Part shown: piece after piece, positions 20,112-31,508 of the stretch
How the letters are laid out: every line of letters starts with the position of its first letter
Position numbering within the stretch: the first letter of the stretch is position 1
NCBI GenBank assembly: GCA_036924285.1
Contig: JAYKYS010000001.1
Location: 33,231,501-33,295,500, forward strand
DNA from: Asterella californica
Taxonomy: Eukaryota; Streptophyta; Marchantiopsida; Marchantiales; Aytoniaceae
DNA length: 64,000 nucleotides
Reading direction: 5' to 3'
Program-made: the position numbers and the translations under genes
Notes under the pieces: model-generated
Seen by the model: only the letters and a program-made list of their open reading frames with translations
Database searches by the model: none
Told to the model about the DNA's origin: nothing

Positions 20112-20315
20112 TCAGTAAAGGGTCAAGATAACTACACGAAAACGTTGGATGATCATGGGCACGACAAACGGGATATGTGATGACATGATCTCTCGGTAGT
20201 ATTCCTCTCCGAAGTTTCTCACTACTAGGGCTTCGTACATGGCTTTGGGTCGACAGATGTGTCTTATCTCGCACTGGGTGTTAAAGTTTACAGGAGGGAG
20301 CTGATTTAGATCCAT
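20112..20315 (-). CDS. LTR-encoded small ORF 2 (67 aa), left LTR of E
   Basis: Identical protein to the right-LTR copy at 28173-28376. Starts MDLNQLPPVNFN and ends RVVILTLY. It resembles the ORF in G at 9993-10196 over its whole length. Function unknown. Confidence 0.55.
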   Translation of the reverse strand: MDLNQLPPVNFNTQCEIRHICRPKAMYEALVVRNFGEEYYREIMSSHIPFVVPMIIQRFRVVILTLY

Positions 20316-20321
20316 CCTTCG

Positions 20322-20537
20322 TTAGATCAAGATAAAGACGGTGAGATCTCATTCTTGGCCGTAAGTGACAACAGGTAAGATCACAGGGACAGGCGAGAGC
20401 ATGACTTGCGCGGTAAAGTTATGCCCGAAGGATCCTATCAGAAACTGTTGAAAGTGAACTCGTTCCATATACATCAGTTTAATCGAGAAAGGGTTTCGAA
20501 AAGGGAATCTGGACGGTAAGTAGAGTCCTTCGTCCAT
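20322..20537 (-). pseudogene. LTR-encoded small ORF 1, left LTR of E, stop at codon 63
   Basis: Starts MDEGLYLPSRFPF. A TGA at about 20349 replaces the TGG (Trp) present in the right-LTR copy, removing the last eight residues (WDLTVFIL-type end). Otherwise it matches 28383-28598. The change is a G-to-A transition on the element strand. Confidence 0.55.
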
Positions 20538-22007
20538 CTCTCACAACATGTGCACTCCAACTACAAAGGTATCTCGATCCATAAAACTCTGATTCAATCT
20601 CATAGGATCACCACGATCTCTCCACGAACAATCTCTTGGATTTTTCCCCAGGTCGAATGCCCCCACACAGGTCACTCCCCTTTGCTTAAAAGTTTCGAAC
20701 ACAAAACAAGGATAGGTGCAAGCTTACCAAGCAACCCAAGCCTCACGGACCGATGAGGTGGCACACATGCACATCGCATGTTTGGTGCCGTCATACTCAT
20801 CCACGTGTGGGTCTTCTGGGTGAAAGGTTCTAATGCATGCACCGTAACGTGTCCCAAAAACCAGAGACTAGACTAGACAGGTAGTCGACTCTACAGGTCA
20901 AGGATCGCACTTTGCCACGTTGAGTGCGAACCTGACAACCACATGACGTGGTTACAACGTAGGCCGCTAAAGTCTCATCTACGCCTAGAATACGCCAAAG
21001 CAATACAAACGTCACACTGGATACTTTTCTGCCAGCTGCCGCTAACAAGACTCGGGACCTAAACTAGATACCGTTGCCGATACAACTCGACAGAAAAACA
21101 GCGAACTTTCACACATGATAGTTACAGATCTACAGCTTAGTCTCCTCTCAAACTTGCCACGTAGGTAGGATACTAGAATCCTTACTTACAGGTCAAATTT
21201 CAGGAAGATCTGACGGCTAGATCTTCTCCCACAATTAACACAAATCCACAGAAACTAACACGCACTTCCAATCTCAGATTCAGGACAGAAGCTTCTTCGC
21301 CTAAATGAACCGTCCACTTCCACTCAAACTTCCTGTGCTATCAATTCAGAAGGTAAACTCACTACTCAGGAAATTTGAGCCAATTTGACCGTTCGGATCA
21401 ACCTCCATAAATCTGCAAAGTTGCTGCTTCAGATTGAGAGCTTTCTGCACCCCGTCGCCTTCAAATCGCCATTGCGCTCAATCCGCAGAACATCCGGTGG
21501 TGAAATTTGTGGTCAGAGCTTCAGCAATTGACAGACTACAAGCTCATGAAATCTGGTCTAAATCTGACGGCTCAATCACTCAAACCCCTTAATATTACAA
21601 TCGGAAGAGAAAGCCATGTACTCCCGTCACTCTATGAACTTCAAAATGCCATAACGTATGCCATGGACCTCCAAATCGAGTGAAATTTGTGGTCAGATTG
21701 CTCCTCCCGTCGAGAGCTCTCCGCCCATGCCCTCTGATCTCCAAAATCCCTCGTCAAAGTGTCCCGAACCTCCCAGAGCGCGCACTTAGGTAGAGGACAA
21801 GTTACCTTCACTTTTTGGAGGACCAATGAGAAGTTAAAGGACTCAACCTTGTCCTTTTCTGCCCCATGGAGACCCCCAGCAGATAATAGAGCATTTTAAG
21901 CTCATAAGAGCAATGTTTTAGATCCCATTACACCACAACTTCTACAACTGTGCGCAAAACGCACTTATATGCGTAATTTACATACTAGTTGGTCCCACAA
22001 CAGGACA

Positions 22008-22021
22008 TTCACCCCCTCCAA
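22008..22021 (-). promoter_or_regulatory. polypurine tract of E
   Basis: On the minus strand TTTGGAGGGGGTGAA immediately precedes the 3' LTR. The identical tract is present in D (38614-38627) and D-prime (55103-55116), a lineage 2 signature. Confidence 0.75.
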
Positions 22022-22052
22022 ACCTGCACATCCTCCGGTATGTGCCAACTTG

Positions 22053-25000
22053 TTATCCATAGTCATCATGGTAGCCCTCATCGTGCTCTGAGCTGTCAGG
22101 TTCATCATCATCTTCTCTGGCATAAGGTCTGGAAAGATGAGAATCAGACTCGAGAAGTTCGTCGAAATCAAGAAATCCTTCCCGTCTTCGGAAAACCTTG
22201 ACCCTTTTACCAGCAATGGGTAACTTCAAGAGTGTACCATCCAATTCTCGCAAACCATATGTGGCGTTGTCGTGAACGACAACAACAACATAAGGACCAA
22301 ACCAACGTCGTGCAAACTTCTTGATAGTGCTGTGTTGGTTATCCAAACTGTTGTCATATACTATGACCCAGTCACCTTCTCGGATAGGCTTCTTTCGCAG
22401 TCGATGTGTCTTGTCGAATCGCTCCTTGTTCTTCAACCTCGTCTCCTTGAGTTTGACCAATGCTTCTTCGAGGTCCTCCTCACGTCGCTCAAGCTGCTGA
22501 ATTCGTAGTGCCAATAATCCTTCCCTATCAGAACTATCGTCCCAAGGTAGACATACCCAAGTAGGAACGTCTCCTTCCGCTGGCATGATAGATTTTTGAC
22601 CAGTCATCAGTTCTGTAGGCATGTAACCAGTGACAGTACTATGAGTAGTTCTATCAGCCCACAACGCAAAAGGAAGAAGTCTAGGCCAGTCCCCATGACG
22701 CTCCTTGCACGCTTTCACCAATGCTTGGATGATTGGTGGGTGCCCTCGTTCACTTTTCCCATTCGCTTCCGGGTTCATTGAAGTGGTCAACTTCAATCGT
22801 ATTCCATACCTGTTGAAGAACTCACGTGCTTCATCTGCATTCAACTCTCCTCTATCTGCACGGATTCTCCCCACGCTTCCATATCTAGAAACGATATCTT
22901 CTAGTATGAATCGACAGACAGGTTCAGTAGCTTTGGTGCGTAGAGCCCTCCATTCTACAAAGTTAGATAGCTCTTCCCGAGCCAAAACTAAATGACGCAT
23001 GCCCCAAATTCCTGGTGGCATGGCAACCAGATCCAAAATCCATTGGAAATGAATGGACAAGGGATATGTGGGTCTCAATCCATCCCTATACCGAATCTTG
23101 GATTGGAATTGACATTCAATGCATGACCCAACAAACTTCTCTACATCTCGATACAATCCTTTCCACCAATACCTCTCCTTGATCTTGGTAAAGGTCGCCC
23201 ATGTACCTCGATGACCTGCCCATAAGGTATCATGAAATTGTTCGAGTACTTGTTTCTTGGTCTCTGCATCATCCACTACTCTCAAGGGTACTCCATCTCT
23301 CCTCTTTGGCCTCTTCCACAGATATCCATCTCGTAATAGATAGCCATAGGCCTGATGTCGTATCTCCTTGAAGACTTTCTCCGTCCATTCTTCATACTTC
23401 TGAAGAGTGCTTAGATAGCGTCCGATTTCTTTGAGCCTCCCACAGTAGAGTTCTTCCCTGAAAGGAAGAACACCATCCAAGCGACTCCGGTCCTCGCTTG
23501 ATAGTTGTAGAACTTGCCCCTCCTCTGCATCATCTTCATCCATATCTTCCGCCTCCATATCTTCTTCTTGAGAGTACCTAGCTCTAGACAACATGTCTGC
23601 CATCGAGTTCATCTTCCCTGCTATGTGCCTCAACTCTGGATTCAACGACCTAATGTAAGCTATCCAACGTAACATAGCAATATCAGGCGTTGTGCAGTTT
23701 GCTATCATTCCCAACAGAGGTAAGCAATCAGTTTCAAGTAGTACATGTGCTCCAATGAGATACTCCTTCTCAGCTTTCATTGCAGTTACAACGCCCCATA
23801 GCTCTCATTTGACTTGAGGGTATCTCCTTTGTCGATCCGAAAGTATGCGAGCACCAAATCTTGTTGCAAACCTCTTTTCCTCACCATCATCCTGCCCTAT
23901 TGCCCAACCTATAGCGATAGGACTAGTATCAACAGTAACGACTATGGGTCTACCACAATCATAGCTCAACTGTCGTAGAACTGGTGATGATTTCAACGCT
24001 TCTTTTAGTCGCACCATAGCGACCCTTTGCTCCTCACCCCAAGTGAACCTCCTTCGCTTCCTCAGCAACTCATACAACGGTTCAGACATGTGACCAAAAT
24101 GAGGAATCCACACTCGATAGAACAAACAAGCTCCCAAGAATCTCCTAACCTCTGTGGTGTTGACACAATCTTTCATCCTCCCAATGGCATCAACCTTTGA
24201 TGGGTTTGGACGTCGACCAAAAGCTCCACAAAGATGACCAACAACAACAATCTCTGGTACTCCAAAGCTCGACTTCTCTGCTGAAAGAGTGAGATTTACC
24301 TCCTCAAGCCTTGTTAAGATCATCTCCACATCGTGAATATGATCAACCACAAACTTTTGACATCCATCCTCAGTCAGCTTCTCATCTTTGTCTTCGACCG
24401 CACACCCTTTCATAGGAATATCATCTATGAAAGGTATGGTCTTCTCCGGAATGAATTCTCTCAAAATCCTATTCATTGCATTTTGCACATGCGCAACAGA
24501 GTTTGTCGCTCCTTGCGGTAATGTACACATCCTTACAAGCCCAAGCGGAGTATGCATGGTGGTGAGATCTTTGCTCTCCATTGCCAACTGGAATTGATCA
24601 TACCCAGAGTATAAATCTCCAATCGAGTAGATAGCACGACCAGCAAAAGCTTCTGCAACTTCATCTACTATGGGTCCTGCTCCCATGTTTCGAATAGTCA
24701 CCTTGTTAGCATGTTGCATGTCTTGGATGAACCTAAGAGCCCCTGACTTCTTAGGTACAGTAAACCACCGACTCGAGTAAGGTCCCATAGATGGCTCTAA
24801 AATACCCATGCGTATCTTCTCTTTCAACAATTCCACAAGCTTTGGCAACATAGCTCGTGGTACTGGTATAGGCTTCAAGTCCCAAGGCACATGTGGTACT
24901 GTGAAGATCACCATGGGTGCTACGACACTCGTATCTGCACATCCAATCTCTTCTGCACTGAAAGCAAAAGCCTTTCCATGCCTTCTCAACATCTCATGAA

Positions 25001-25529
25001 AACGCTTTCTCTCTTCCTCAGTGAGAAACTCACCCCCTCCAATCTGTAGTCGTTTGAGTGTCTCTTCTATGAACCTGTGCCCTACTCTCTGTGAATCCCG
25101 CAGAACTGGTTCAGTCGATGCTCGTTCCACTTGCTTGTTAGAGTCTTCAGGTAGCTGAGTAGCCACCGGCTTCACTTTACGCGCCACCGTCTTGTATTTT
25201 GTATGAACCTGCGCTTCTTGGTGTTTCATGGCTCTACTCTTCTCTAACTCCAACTCATGATCTCCTTTCATCTGAAGCTGAACCTTGTAGCCGTCCTCGA
25301 CGAATCTTGTAATCTCCTCATGTAACTCACGTGAACGGATCGCGACTAATCCATTAACCAAAGAATCGGTGCTTATAAACGACAAAACTTCCTCAAGAGT
25401 ATCTTCAAAGCCCTCTTCTTCATACACCCCGTTAATGAACTCCCGATCTAACAGAACTCCTTGAGTTTTGAAGAGATCTTCCTGCTTCTTCACACATCGT
25501 CTTTGTACACTATCCATCTCTTCTACCAC
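22053..25529 (-). pseudogene. pol: pol of element E (RT, RNase H, integrase), one internal stop
   Basis: Two open segments, 25529-23805 (574 aa) and 23780-22053 (575 aa), in one frame and split by a TGA near 23805 where D has an Arg codon. RT: MVIFTVPHVPWDLKPIP, then SSRWFTVPKKSGALRFIQD, YSGYDQFQL, TLPQGATNS and FIDDIPMKG with the Asp pair near residue 367. RNase H: VTVDTSPIAIGWAIGQ, then ETDCLPLLGM and ADMLSRARY. Integrase: HHCC ending CIECQ, a core with RADRGEL and NGKSERGH, and a C-terminal ARRWFGPYVV segment. No chromodomain. It starts in a different frame 135 bp after the protease ORF stop, the same layout as in D. Confidence 0.9.
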
Positions 25530-25663
25530 TCAAAATCTATTTACACATGTTTCAGAAAACTGAGCAAACCCACATTTAAACATCTCTTCTTCATCTTCTG
25601 GCACTAGCGGAAGGCTCTTTCTCCTATCAACACTCCCATACTCTCGCTCTACAGGAGTGCTAA

Positions 25664-26839
25664 CTAAAAATCCGAGAACTCTTTGTCAGTCCTTAAGGGA
25701 CTGTCCCTCAGCTTCTCTCTGTTCCTTTCATGACCCGTACGTACAGTAAGAAACTGAACCGCCCTCGTACCATCTTGACTTCTAATACGAGCATAATGAG
25801 ATCCATCGTCCATTACTTTCGTCTCCATCCTAGACGCAGTAATATATGATTGACCTAGGATCACAGGATAAGCAGCTACACTCTGAACAAAAAAGTTTTG
25901 TTCTATCTCTACATCTCCTATACGAGTTTTGACAGCTGGACAAGCACCAAAAAGTTCACCTCTTTGGTTGTTAGCAGCACGAAGAACCCATCCATGTCCT
26001 GTGTCGATTGGCCACTTCCCCTTCTCGTAAACGTTTTTGGACATGATATTAATCTCCGAACCGTGATCCACCAACGTCACTATAGTCTCTGACAAGTTAC
26101 CCAGTCGGACCCTTGTCTCTGTGGTTGCCCGAGCCCAATATGCTCGAGAATAGTGACTCTCATGCTGCTTCTCGTCGCCATATTCTGCAGCACAGTCTGA
26201 AACTCTTGCCTCTCTTCCTTTCGACGCCTGTAGTACATGCTTTTGGGCAAATACGCGACCTAACTCTTCATCTTCTTCCCCAGTGATGTCAGTATCCAAT
26301 GCTTTCACCATCACTGTATCTGTAGTCATCTGCCTCTTTCTCTTGATCACATCTATAATCAACTCATGAAAGTCACGTTTGGCTATTCTCAAGGCTTCTC
26401 GCAAGGAAAATTCTATCTTTGCATCCAAAATTCTCTCTTCAAGAATCTCCTTCAAGTTGGTGGTGGTCTCGATATCTGACTGTAGTTTGTAGGTCGGTGC
26501 TTTACCTTTGTCCTTTGAAGACGCTCCTTTGCCTTTCTCACTCATCTCCGTGTCATAAATAGGAACATCGACCATAGGTTCAGATGTAGATGCCCCTTGA
26601 GACGTCGAAGGGATATCAGAAGATGATGTGTCTTGTTGCCCTCTCCTCTTCGTGGCTCTGGCTCTCCTTGTAGCCTCCTCCGGATCAGCAACATCATCAT
26701 CACGTCTCCTTTTCTCTTCCACAATCGCATCCTGCCAGCTTACATGCTTCTCTTGTACCAGGTAAGCTTTGACACACCCTGCCTCTACAGGATCATCCCA
26801 TCCAGTAATGCGGCGAATTGCCTCCGCACCTCGTAACAT
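25664..26839 (-). CDS. gag C-terminal/protease ORF of element E (391 aa)
   Basis: Starts MLRGAEAIRRITGW. A Ser/Lys/Glu-rich linker is followed by a helical region (LEERILDAKIEFSLREAL) and an aspartic protease with TLVDHGSEINIMS near residue 275 and the late segment FFVQSVAAYPVILGQ. The active-site triad reads D-H-G rather than D-T/S-G. The frame probably began upstream in gag; a one-base change near 26975 separates them. It would process the polyprotein if active. The neighbouring pol ORF begins in another frame. Confidence 0.8.
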   Translation of the reverse strand: MLRGAEAIRRITGWDDPVEAGCVKAYLVQEKHVSWQDAIVEEKRRRDDDVADPEEATRRARATKRRGQQDTSSSDIPSTSQGASTSEPMVDVPIYDTEMSEKGKGASSKDKGKAPTYKLQSDIETTTNLKEILEERILDAKIEFSLREALRIAKRDFHELIIDVIKRKRQMTTDTVMVKALDTDITGEEDEELGRVFAQKHVLQASKGREARVSDCAAEYGDEKQHESHYSRAYWARATTETRVRLGNLSETIVTLVDHGSEINIMSKNVYEKGKWPIDTGHGWVLRAANNQRGELFGACPAVKTRIGDVEIEQNFFVQSVAAYPVILGQSYITASRMETKVMDDGSHYARIRSQDGTRAVQFLTVRTGHERNREKLRDSPLRTDKEFSDF

Positions 26840-26965
26840 TACTTCTCGTGGAACTTCAACTACATCGCTCTTAACAGCTGCTACAATCGGTACATCTACT
26901 TCAATCGCAAATGTTTCTGGCTCTATCGTGCGTAGCTATACCAACTTGACCTCTCACCAAACTCT

Positions 26966-28000
26966 TCATTCCTCCCTTACAAAGTTGGTACCCAACGGCG
27001 CACCAGTTTGGGCGAGATGAATTTTTCCATCTCTAAAATTCACGACTCCGGTTCTGAGAGCCTCGGAAAACTCCTCACAATCCCGACGTTGGTGTTCAGT
27101 ACTGTCACACCAGATACATCTTCTAACAAAATTTCTGCTAGTTGAAGATGCATTGGTATCACCAGGACTTTGACTATGCTTTAGCTCTGCCATCTCTATC
27201 CTCAACTCTCTCAGACCCTTAACCAACTCATCGATTGCAGAATCTTCAATCTTGCTATTGGCAGGCTTAGGCAATGGAGCTAAAGAGACATCGGACCTCA
27301 AGGTTGCAGCTCTACCTCTTCCACGTTTCTGCTTCGTGAGAATAGTAACAGCTTCCTCTACCTTTCGTCAGTCTGTGCTCACTCCTCCTTCTTCTCCCTT
27401 GTCTGCTAACATCAAGAAAAGCTTGTCCTCTAGATTTTCATCAGCAGCTTCTATAAAAAGTTCTGTCTTCCTTATGTCAAGCGTTGTCCTCTCGGATGGA
27501 GACAATTGACAGAACCGTTTCTCAAACTCACGCAGCAACTCATTTGGCGTCATCTCATTCCCCGGACGCTGCTCTATCCACTCCAAGAATGTTCTCTTGG
27601 TTACTCTATCCGCATCATCATCAAAAAATTCACTCTTCAACCTCTGCTCATACTCCTCCCAAGAACTCGTACGTGCATCCTTCAACTTTGTCACTTGACT
27701 ACGGATCTCAGGTATCACAGCCAACTCGAAACTAGAAATCATCTCTGTCTCAGGCACACGATTTACCTCCATCTCACAAATATACTCCCGAACATACTTC
27801 GTGATGTTCCTTCCATCGAACCTCCCCAACTTCTTCACCACGGCTTGTAGAGCTCTTGTAGACTTCTGCTCTCCAACATCGCCTCCTTGTTGTTGTCTCA
27901 ACAACATCGTCAATGCTCGAAGCAGATCGTCCGCTCCTCCTCCACTCGTCCCCATTGCTTCGGGAAGATTCATACTTGACGCTCCTCGGCAATAACTCAC
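26966..28000 (-). pseudogene. gag: gag of element E, stop and frameshift
   Basis: Open from 28000 to 27368 (starting near MNLPEAMG) and from 27301 to 26966. The capsid-like part contains STRALQAVVKKLGRFDGRN, FLEWIEQRPG and LDIRKTELFI. A TGA near 27368 replaces the Trp seen in D and D-prime (SDWRRVEEA). The second part carries an intact knuckle CIWCDSTEHQRRDC (C-x2-C-x4-H-x4-C). Near 26975 the frame is lost relative to D. It lies directly behind the PBS, as expected for gag. Confidence 0.85.
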
Positions 28001-28017
28001 TCAACCACCTCAAAGCG

Positions 28018-28037
28018 TGCTCTCAGTGGAAGCACCA
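28018..28037 (-). promoter_or_regulatory. PBS-like motif of E
   Basis: Plus strand tgctctcagtggaagcacca, four bases from the LTR. The same 20-mer is at 44742-44761 in D and, with changes at the LTR-proximal end, at 60799-60818 in D-prime. The element RNA would read TGGTGCTTCCACTGAGAGCA. I cannot name the tRNA donor. Confidence 0.6.
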
Positions 28038-28172
28038 AATATGTCGTAGCGAGAGCCTTTCCTTTGAGCAAGGGCGTACCTTCTAGCTGTGGTTAACGAC
28101 CGATGCACAGCAGAGCGACTAGTATCTCGTAGATTTCTCTCTAACTTCCTCGATAACTAAGTACTTTCTTTC

Positions 28173-28376
28173 TCAGTAAAGGGTCAAGATAACTACACGA
28201 AAACGTTGGATGATCATGGGCACGACAAACGGGATATGTGATGACATGATCTCTCGGTAGTATTCCTCTCCGAAGTTTCTCACTACTAGGGCTTCGTACA
28301 TGGCTTTGGGTCGACAGATGTGTCTTATCTCGCACTGGGTGTTAAAGTTTACAGGAGGGAGCTGATTTAGATCCAT
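28173..28376 (-). CDS. LTR-encoded small ORF 2 (67 aa), right LTR of E
   Basis: Starts MDLNQLPPVNFN, contains VVRNFGEEYYREIM and ends RVVILTLY. Same length as the G copy (9993-10196), with about half of residues identical. It begins 6 bp after the stop of small ORF 1. Not recognised; no signal peptide or clear transmembrane segment. Confidence 0.6.
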   Translation of the reverse strand: MDLNQLPPVNFNTQCEIRHICRPKAMYEALVVRNFGEEYYREIMSSHIPFVVPMIIQRFRVVILTLY

Positions 28377-28382
28377 CCTTCG

Positions 28383-28598
28383 TTAGATGAGGATAAAGAC
28401 GGTGAGATCCCATTCTTGGCCGTAAGTGACAACAGGTAAGATCACAGGGACAGGCGAGAGCATGACTTGCGCGGTAAAGTTATGCCCGAAGGATCCTATC
28501 AGAAACTGTTGAAAGTGAACTCGTTTCATATACATCAGTTTAATCGAGAAAGGGTTTCGAAAAGGGAATCTGGGCGGTAAGTAGAGTCCTTCGTCCAT
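28383..28598 (-). CDS. LTR-encoded small ORF 1 (71 aa), right LTR of E
   Basis: Intact copy. Starts MDEGLYLPPRFPFRNPF, has FGHNFTAQVMLSPVPVILP and ends TVFILI. Same length as the G copy (9768-9983), with about half of residues shared. Both ORFs lie within the last ~560 bp of the LTR (element orientation). Function unknown. Confidence 0.6.
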   Translation of the reverse strand: MDEGLYLPPRFPFRNPFSIKLMYMKRVHFQQFLIGSFGHNFTAQVMLSPVPVILPVVTYGQEWDLTVFILI

Positions 28599-29914
28599 CT
28601 CTCACAACATGTGCACTCCAACTACAAAGGTATCTCGATCCATAAAACTCTGATTCAATCTCATAGGATCACCACGATCTCTCCACGAACAATCTCTTGG
28701 ATTTTTCCCCAGGTCGAATGCCCCCACACAGGTCACTCCCCTTTGCTTAAAAGTTTCGAACACAAAACAAGGATAGGTGCAAGCTTACCAAGCAACCCAA
28801 GCCTCACGGACCGATGAGGTGGCACACATGCACATCGCATGTTTGGTGCCGTCATACTCATCCACATGTGGGTCTTCTGGGTGAAAGGTTCTAATGCATG
28901 CACCGTAACGTGTCCCAAAAACCAGAGACTAGACTAGACAGGTAGTCGACTCTACAGGTCAAGGATCGCACTTTGCCACGTTGAGTGCGAACCTGACAAC
29001 CACATGACGTGGTTACAACGTAGGCCGCTAAAGTCTCATCTACGCCTAGAATACGCCAAAGCAATACAAACGTCACACTGGATACTTTTCTGCCAGCTGC
29101 CGCTAACAAGACTCGGGACCTAAACTAGATACCGTTGCCGATACAACTCGACAGAAAAACAGCGAACTTTCACACATGATAGTTACAGATCTACAGCTTA
29201 GTCTCCTCTCAAACTTGCCACGTAGGTAGGATACTAGAATCCTTACTTACAGGTCAAATTTCAGGAAGATCTGACGGCTAGATCTTCTCCCACAATTAAC
29301 ACAAATCCACAGAAACTAACACGCACTTCCAATCTCAGATTCAGGACAGAAGCTTCTTCGCCTAAATGAACCGTCCACTTCCACTCAAACTTCCTGTGCT
29401 ATCAATTCAGAAGGTAAACTCACTACTCAGGAAATTTGAGCCGATTTGACCGTTCGGATCAACCTCCATAAATCTGCAAAGTTGCTGCTCCAGATTGAGA
29501 GCTTTCTGCACCCCGTCGCCTTCAAATCGCCATTGCTCTCAATCCGCAGAACATCCGGTGGTGAAATTTGTGGTCAGAGCTTCAGCAATTGACAGACTAC
29601 AAGCTCATGAAATCTGGTCTAAATCTGACGGCTCAATCACTCAAACCCCTTAATATTACAATCGGAAGAGAAAGCCATGTACTCCCGTCACTCTATTAAC
29701 TTCAAAATGCCATAACGTATGCCATGGACCTCCAAATCGAGTGAAATTTGTGGTCAGATTGCTCCTCCCGTCGAGAGCTCTCCGCCCATGCCCTCTGATC
29801 TCCAAAATCCCTCGTCAAAGTGTCCCGAACCTCCCAGAGCGCGCACTTAGGTAGAGGACAAGTTACCTTCACTTTTTGGAGGACCAATGAGAAGTTAAAG
29901 GACTCAACCTTGTT

Positions 29915-30660
29915 CGAAATCTGAGAGCACAGGGAGATAGAGCTCGTCATGCCAAGCACATCCAGTGAAATTTTCGATCGATTTGAGTCAATAAAGACGG
30001 AGTTATGAGCAATTGAAGTTCGGATTGTGCCAGAACTGAATCACTTTTGTTGGATTTAGGGTTTTCAGTGTCACTTGCAGCTGATTTGAGGAAATTGCTT
30101 CAAAACTTCGAGGTTGTGTTCTCCGCCAGCAGGGCTATGATTTCCTAAAAAGTTTCATATCGATTGAGTAACTGAGTAATTCAGGGCGGCCGCTGAAGCA
30201 GAGGGGGTCTGAAAAGCTCTTAATCTAGAGCAGCGACTTCAGAGGAGGAGATCTGGAGTTCTGTGTACATTCAGGAGTCCCAACTTCACAGGGATGTTCA
30301 GCATCTTGTAGACTTCAAATACTGTAAGAAACTTTGGATTTGATCGAGCCAATTTCCTGTTATAGGTCTAAATAGCTGTCTGGGTACTAGAAACTGCCGT
30401 TATTTCTCTACTCAGAAAGTTTCTGTCCATATCTTAGTGCTCTGAATTGATCTGAAGCTGAAATTTCGTATGTGTATCCAGACCTCATTTACATGTAGGA
30501 GGAGTTCTGAAGTCTGAACCTTCACGTATTTCTCAATCCTGAGTGTCAAAGTTCGCCATCTGATCTTATCATTGCTAGTTAAGCCTGAACTTTGCTTCCT
30601 GAACATATCAGAAGAGCCTAGAGACTTATATGAGTGTTTTTCAGTATCATCTTGAGACCT
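29915..30660. other. unassigned non-coding stretch
   Basis: About 750 bp between the truncated E LTR and B gag sequence. I see no conserved frame or terminal repeat. The composition resembles LTR interior. It could be the remainder of H, but no matching terminus or duplication was found. Confidence 0.4.
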
Positions 30661-30710
30661 GAAGCCTATCCTTTGAGTAAACCAGCCACAGTCAGGAGCC
30701 CAACGCTTCC

Positions 30711-31508
30711 TTGAGTAGATTGAACACAGCCTTCAAGCTCATATCACAGCCAGAAGGTTCGCCCTTCCTGGGAAGACTCTCATCCGACAACGTGGTCATG
30801 AGGGATCTCACGGAAGGTCAGTTGGTGAAGTATGGACCAACATGGCAACATGAGACGAAGGAGGAGACCTCGGAAGAAGATGATCGAGCAGCAGCCGCAA
30901 CTCCCCCTCCCACTCTGATGCCGCAACTCAGGCCCAGCTCTCATCAGAAGACGCTTCTGGTGAGGGAAGACGACTCCAGTGGGTCAGAAGATGCCACGCC
31001 TCCGAGGAAGATGGGTCCTAGAAGTGTACTTAGGAAGCCCACCTCCCTCATTCATTCGGGATCGGAGTCTGAATCGCAAGAAGAGCCGTTGAGTACCAGA
31101 CCGGAGCAGAAGACCGCTTCTGCAACACCAGGTAGTCTTCCGAAGACTCCGGAAGAAGCCCCGGAAGACAAGATGTCTTCTGGAAGACAGGAAGAAGAAC
31201 CGTCTTCCTAGGTATTCCGCGTGGAGGAAGCGACTTCTCTGGACCCCTATGAGGTCGTCATGGTCCCTAGTACCGAACCAGTGCCTCAGAAGAGCGAGGA
31301 AGCACCACTCGACTCCGCTTTCCAGAAGACGCTTCCGTCTTCCGAAGCATAAGCAGAAGCAGAAGCAGAAGCCGAGGAAGAAGCAACAGCAGCGACAGCA
31401 GGCCAGCAAAGAACGATGAGGAGGAAGCCACCTCAGTGTTACCCAAGGTGTTCGTAGGGCTTTCTAGCTTATCAGAAGCCGCATTAGGAGCTCCGACAGG
31501 GGCAGATC
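30711..31508 (+). pseudogene. B-family gag C-terminal region, interrupted by C
   Basis: The 166-codon frame 30711-31211 encodes a low-complexity, acidic, Ser/Pro/Glu-rich protein with many GAAGAC hexamers, like B pol. After a stop at 31209 and a frame change, a downstream frame (KVFVGLSSLSEAALGAP) runs to the edge of C at 31508. That frame continues directly at 49069 across C and ends with TAG at 49104. Assignment to gag of B rests on composition, hexamer content and position. Confidence 0.5.

Larger units (their letters stand above)
19981..22007 (-). repeat. 3' LTR of element E (2027 bp)
   Basis: On the plus strand it starts TGTCGTAGCG and ends ACAGGACA, followed by the polypurine tract complement. 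It contains both small ORFs (20112-20537) on the minus strand near its 3' end. No TATA box is obvious. Confidence 0.92.
19981..29914 (-). mobile_element. Ty3/gypsy element E (lineage 2), 5' LTR truncated
   Basis: Minus-strand element. Left (3') LTR 19981-22007, pol 22053-25529, protease ORF 25664-26839, gag 26966-28000, PBS 28018-28037, right (5') LTR 28042-29914. The right LTR lacks its last ~153 bp at the outer end, so no target duplication can be read. The two LTRs differ at about 13 of 1874 shared positions. Coding frames carry at least two stops and one frameshift. Confidence 0.92.
28042..29914 (-). repeat. 5' LTR of element E, truncated (1873 bp)
   Basis: Aligns to 19981-21854 with about 13 differences. 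Homology to the left LTR ends after caaccttgt at 29914, so the outer 153 bp, including the 5' terminus and part of U3, are missing. Confidence 0.9.
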
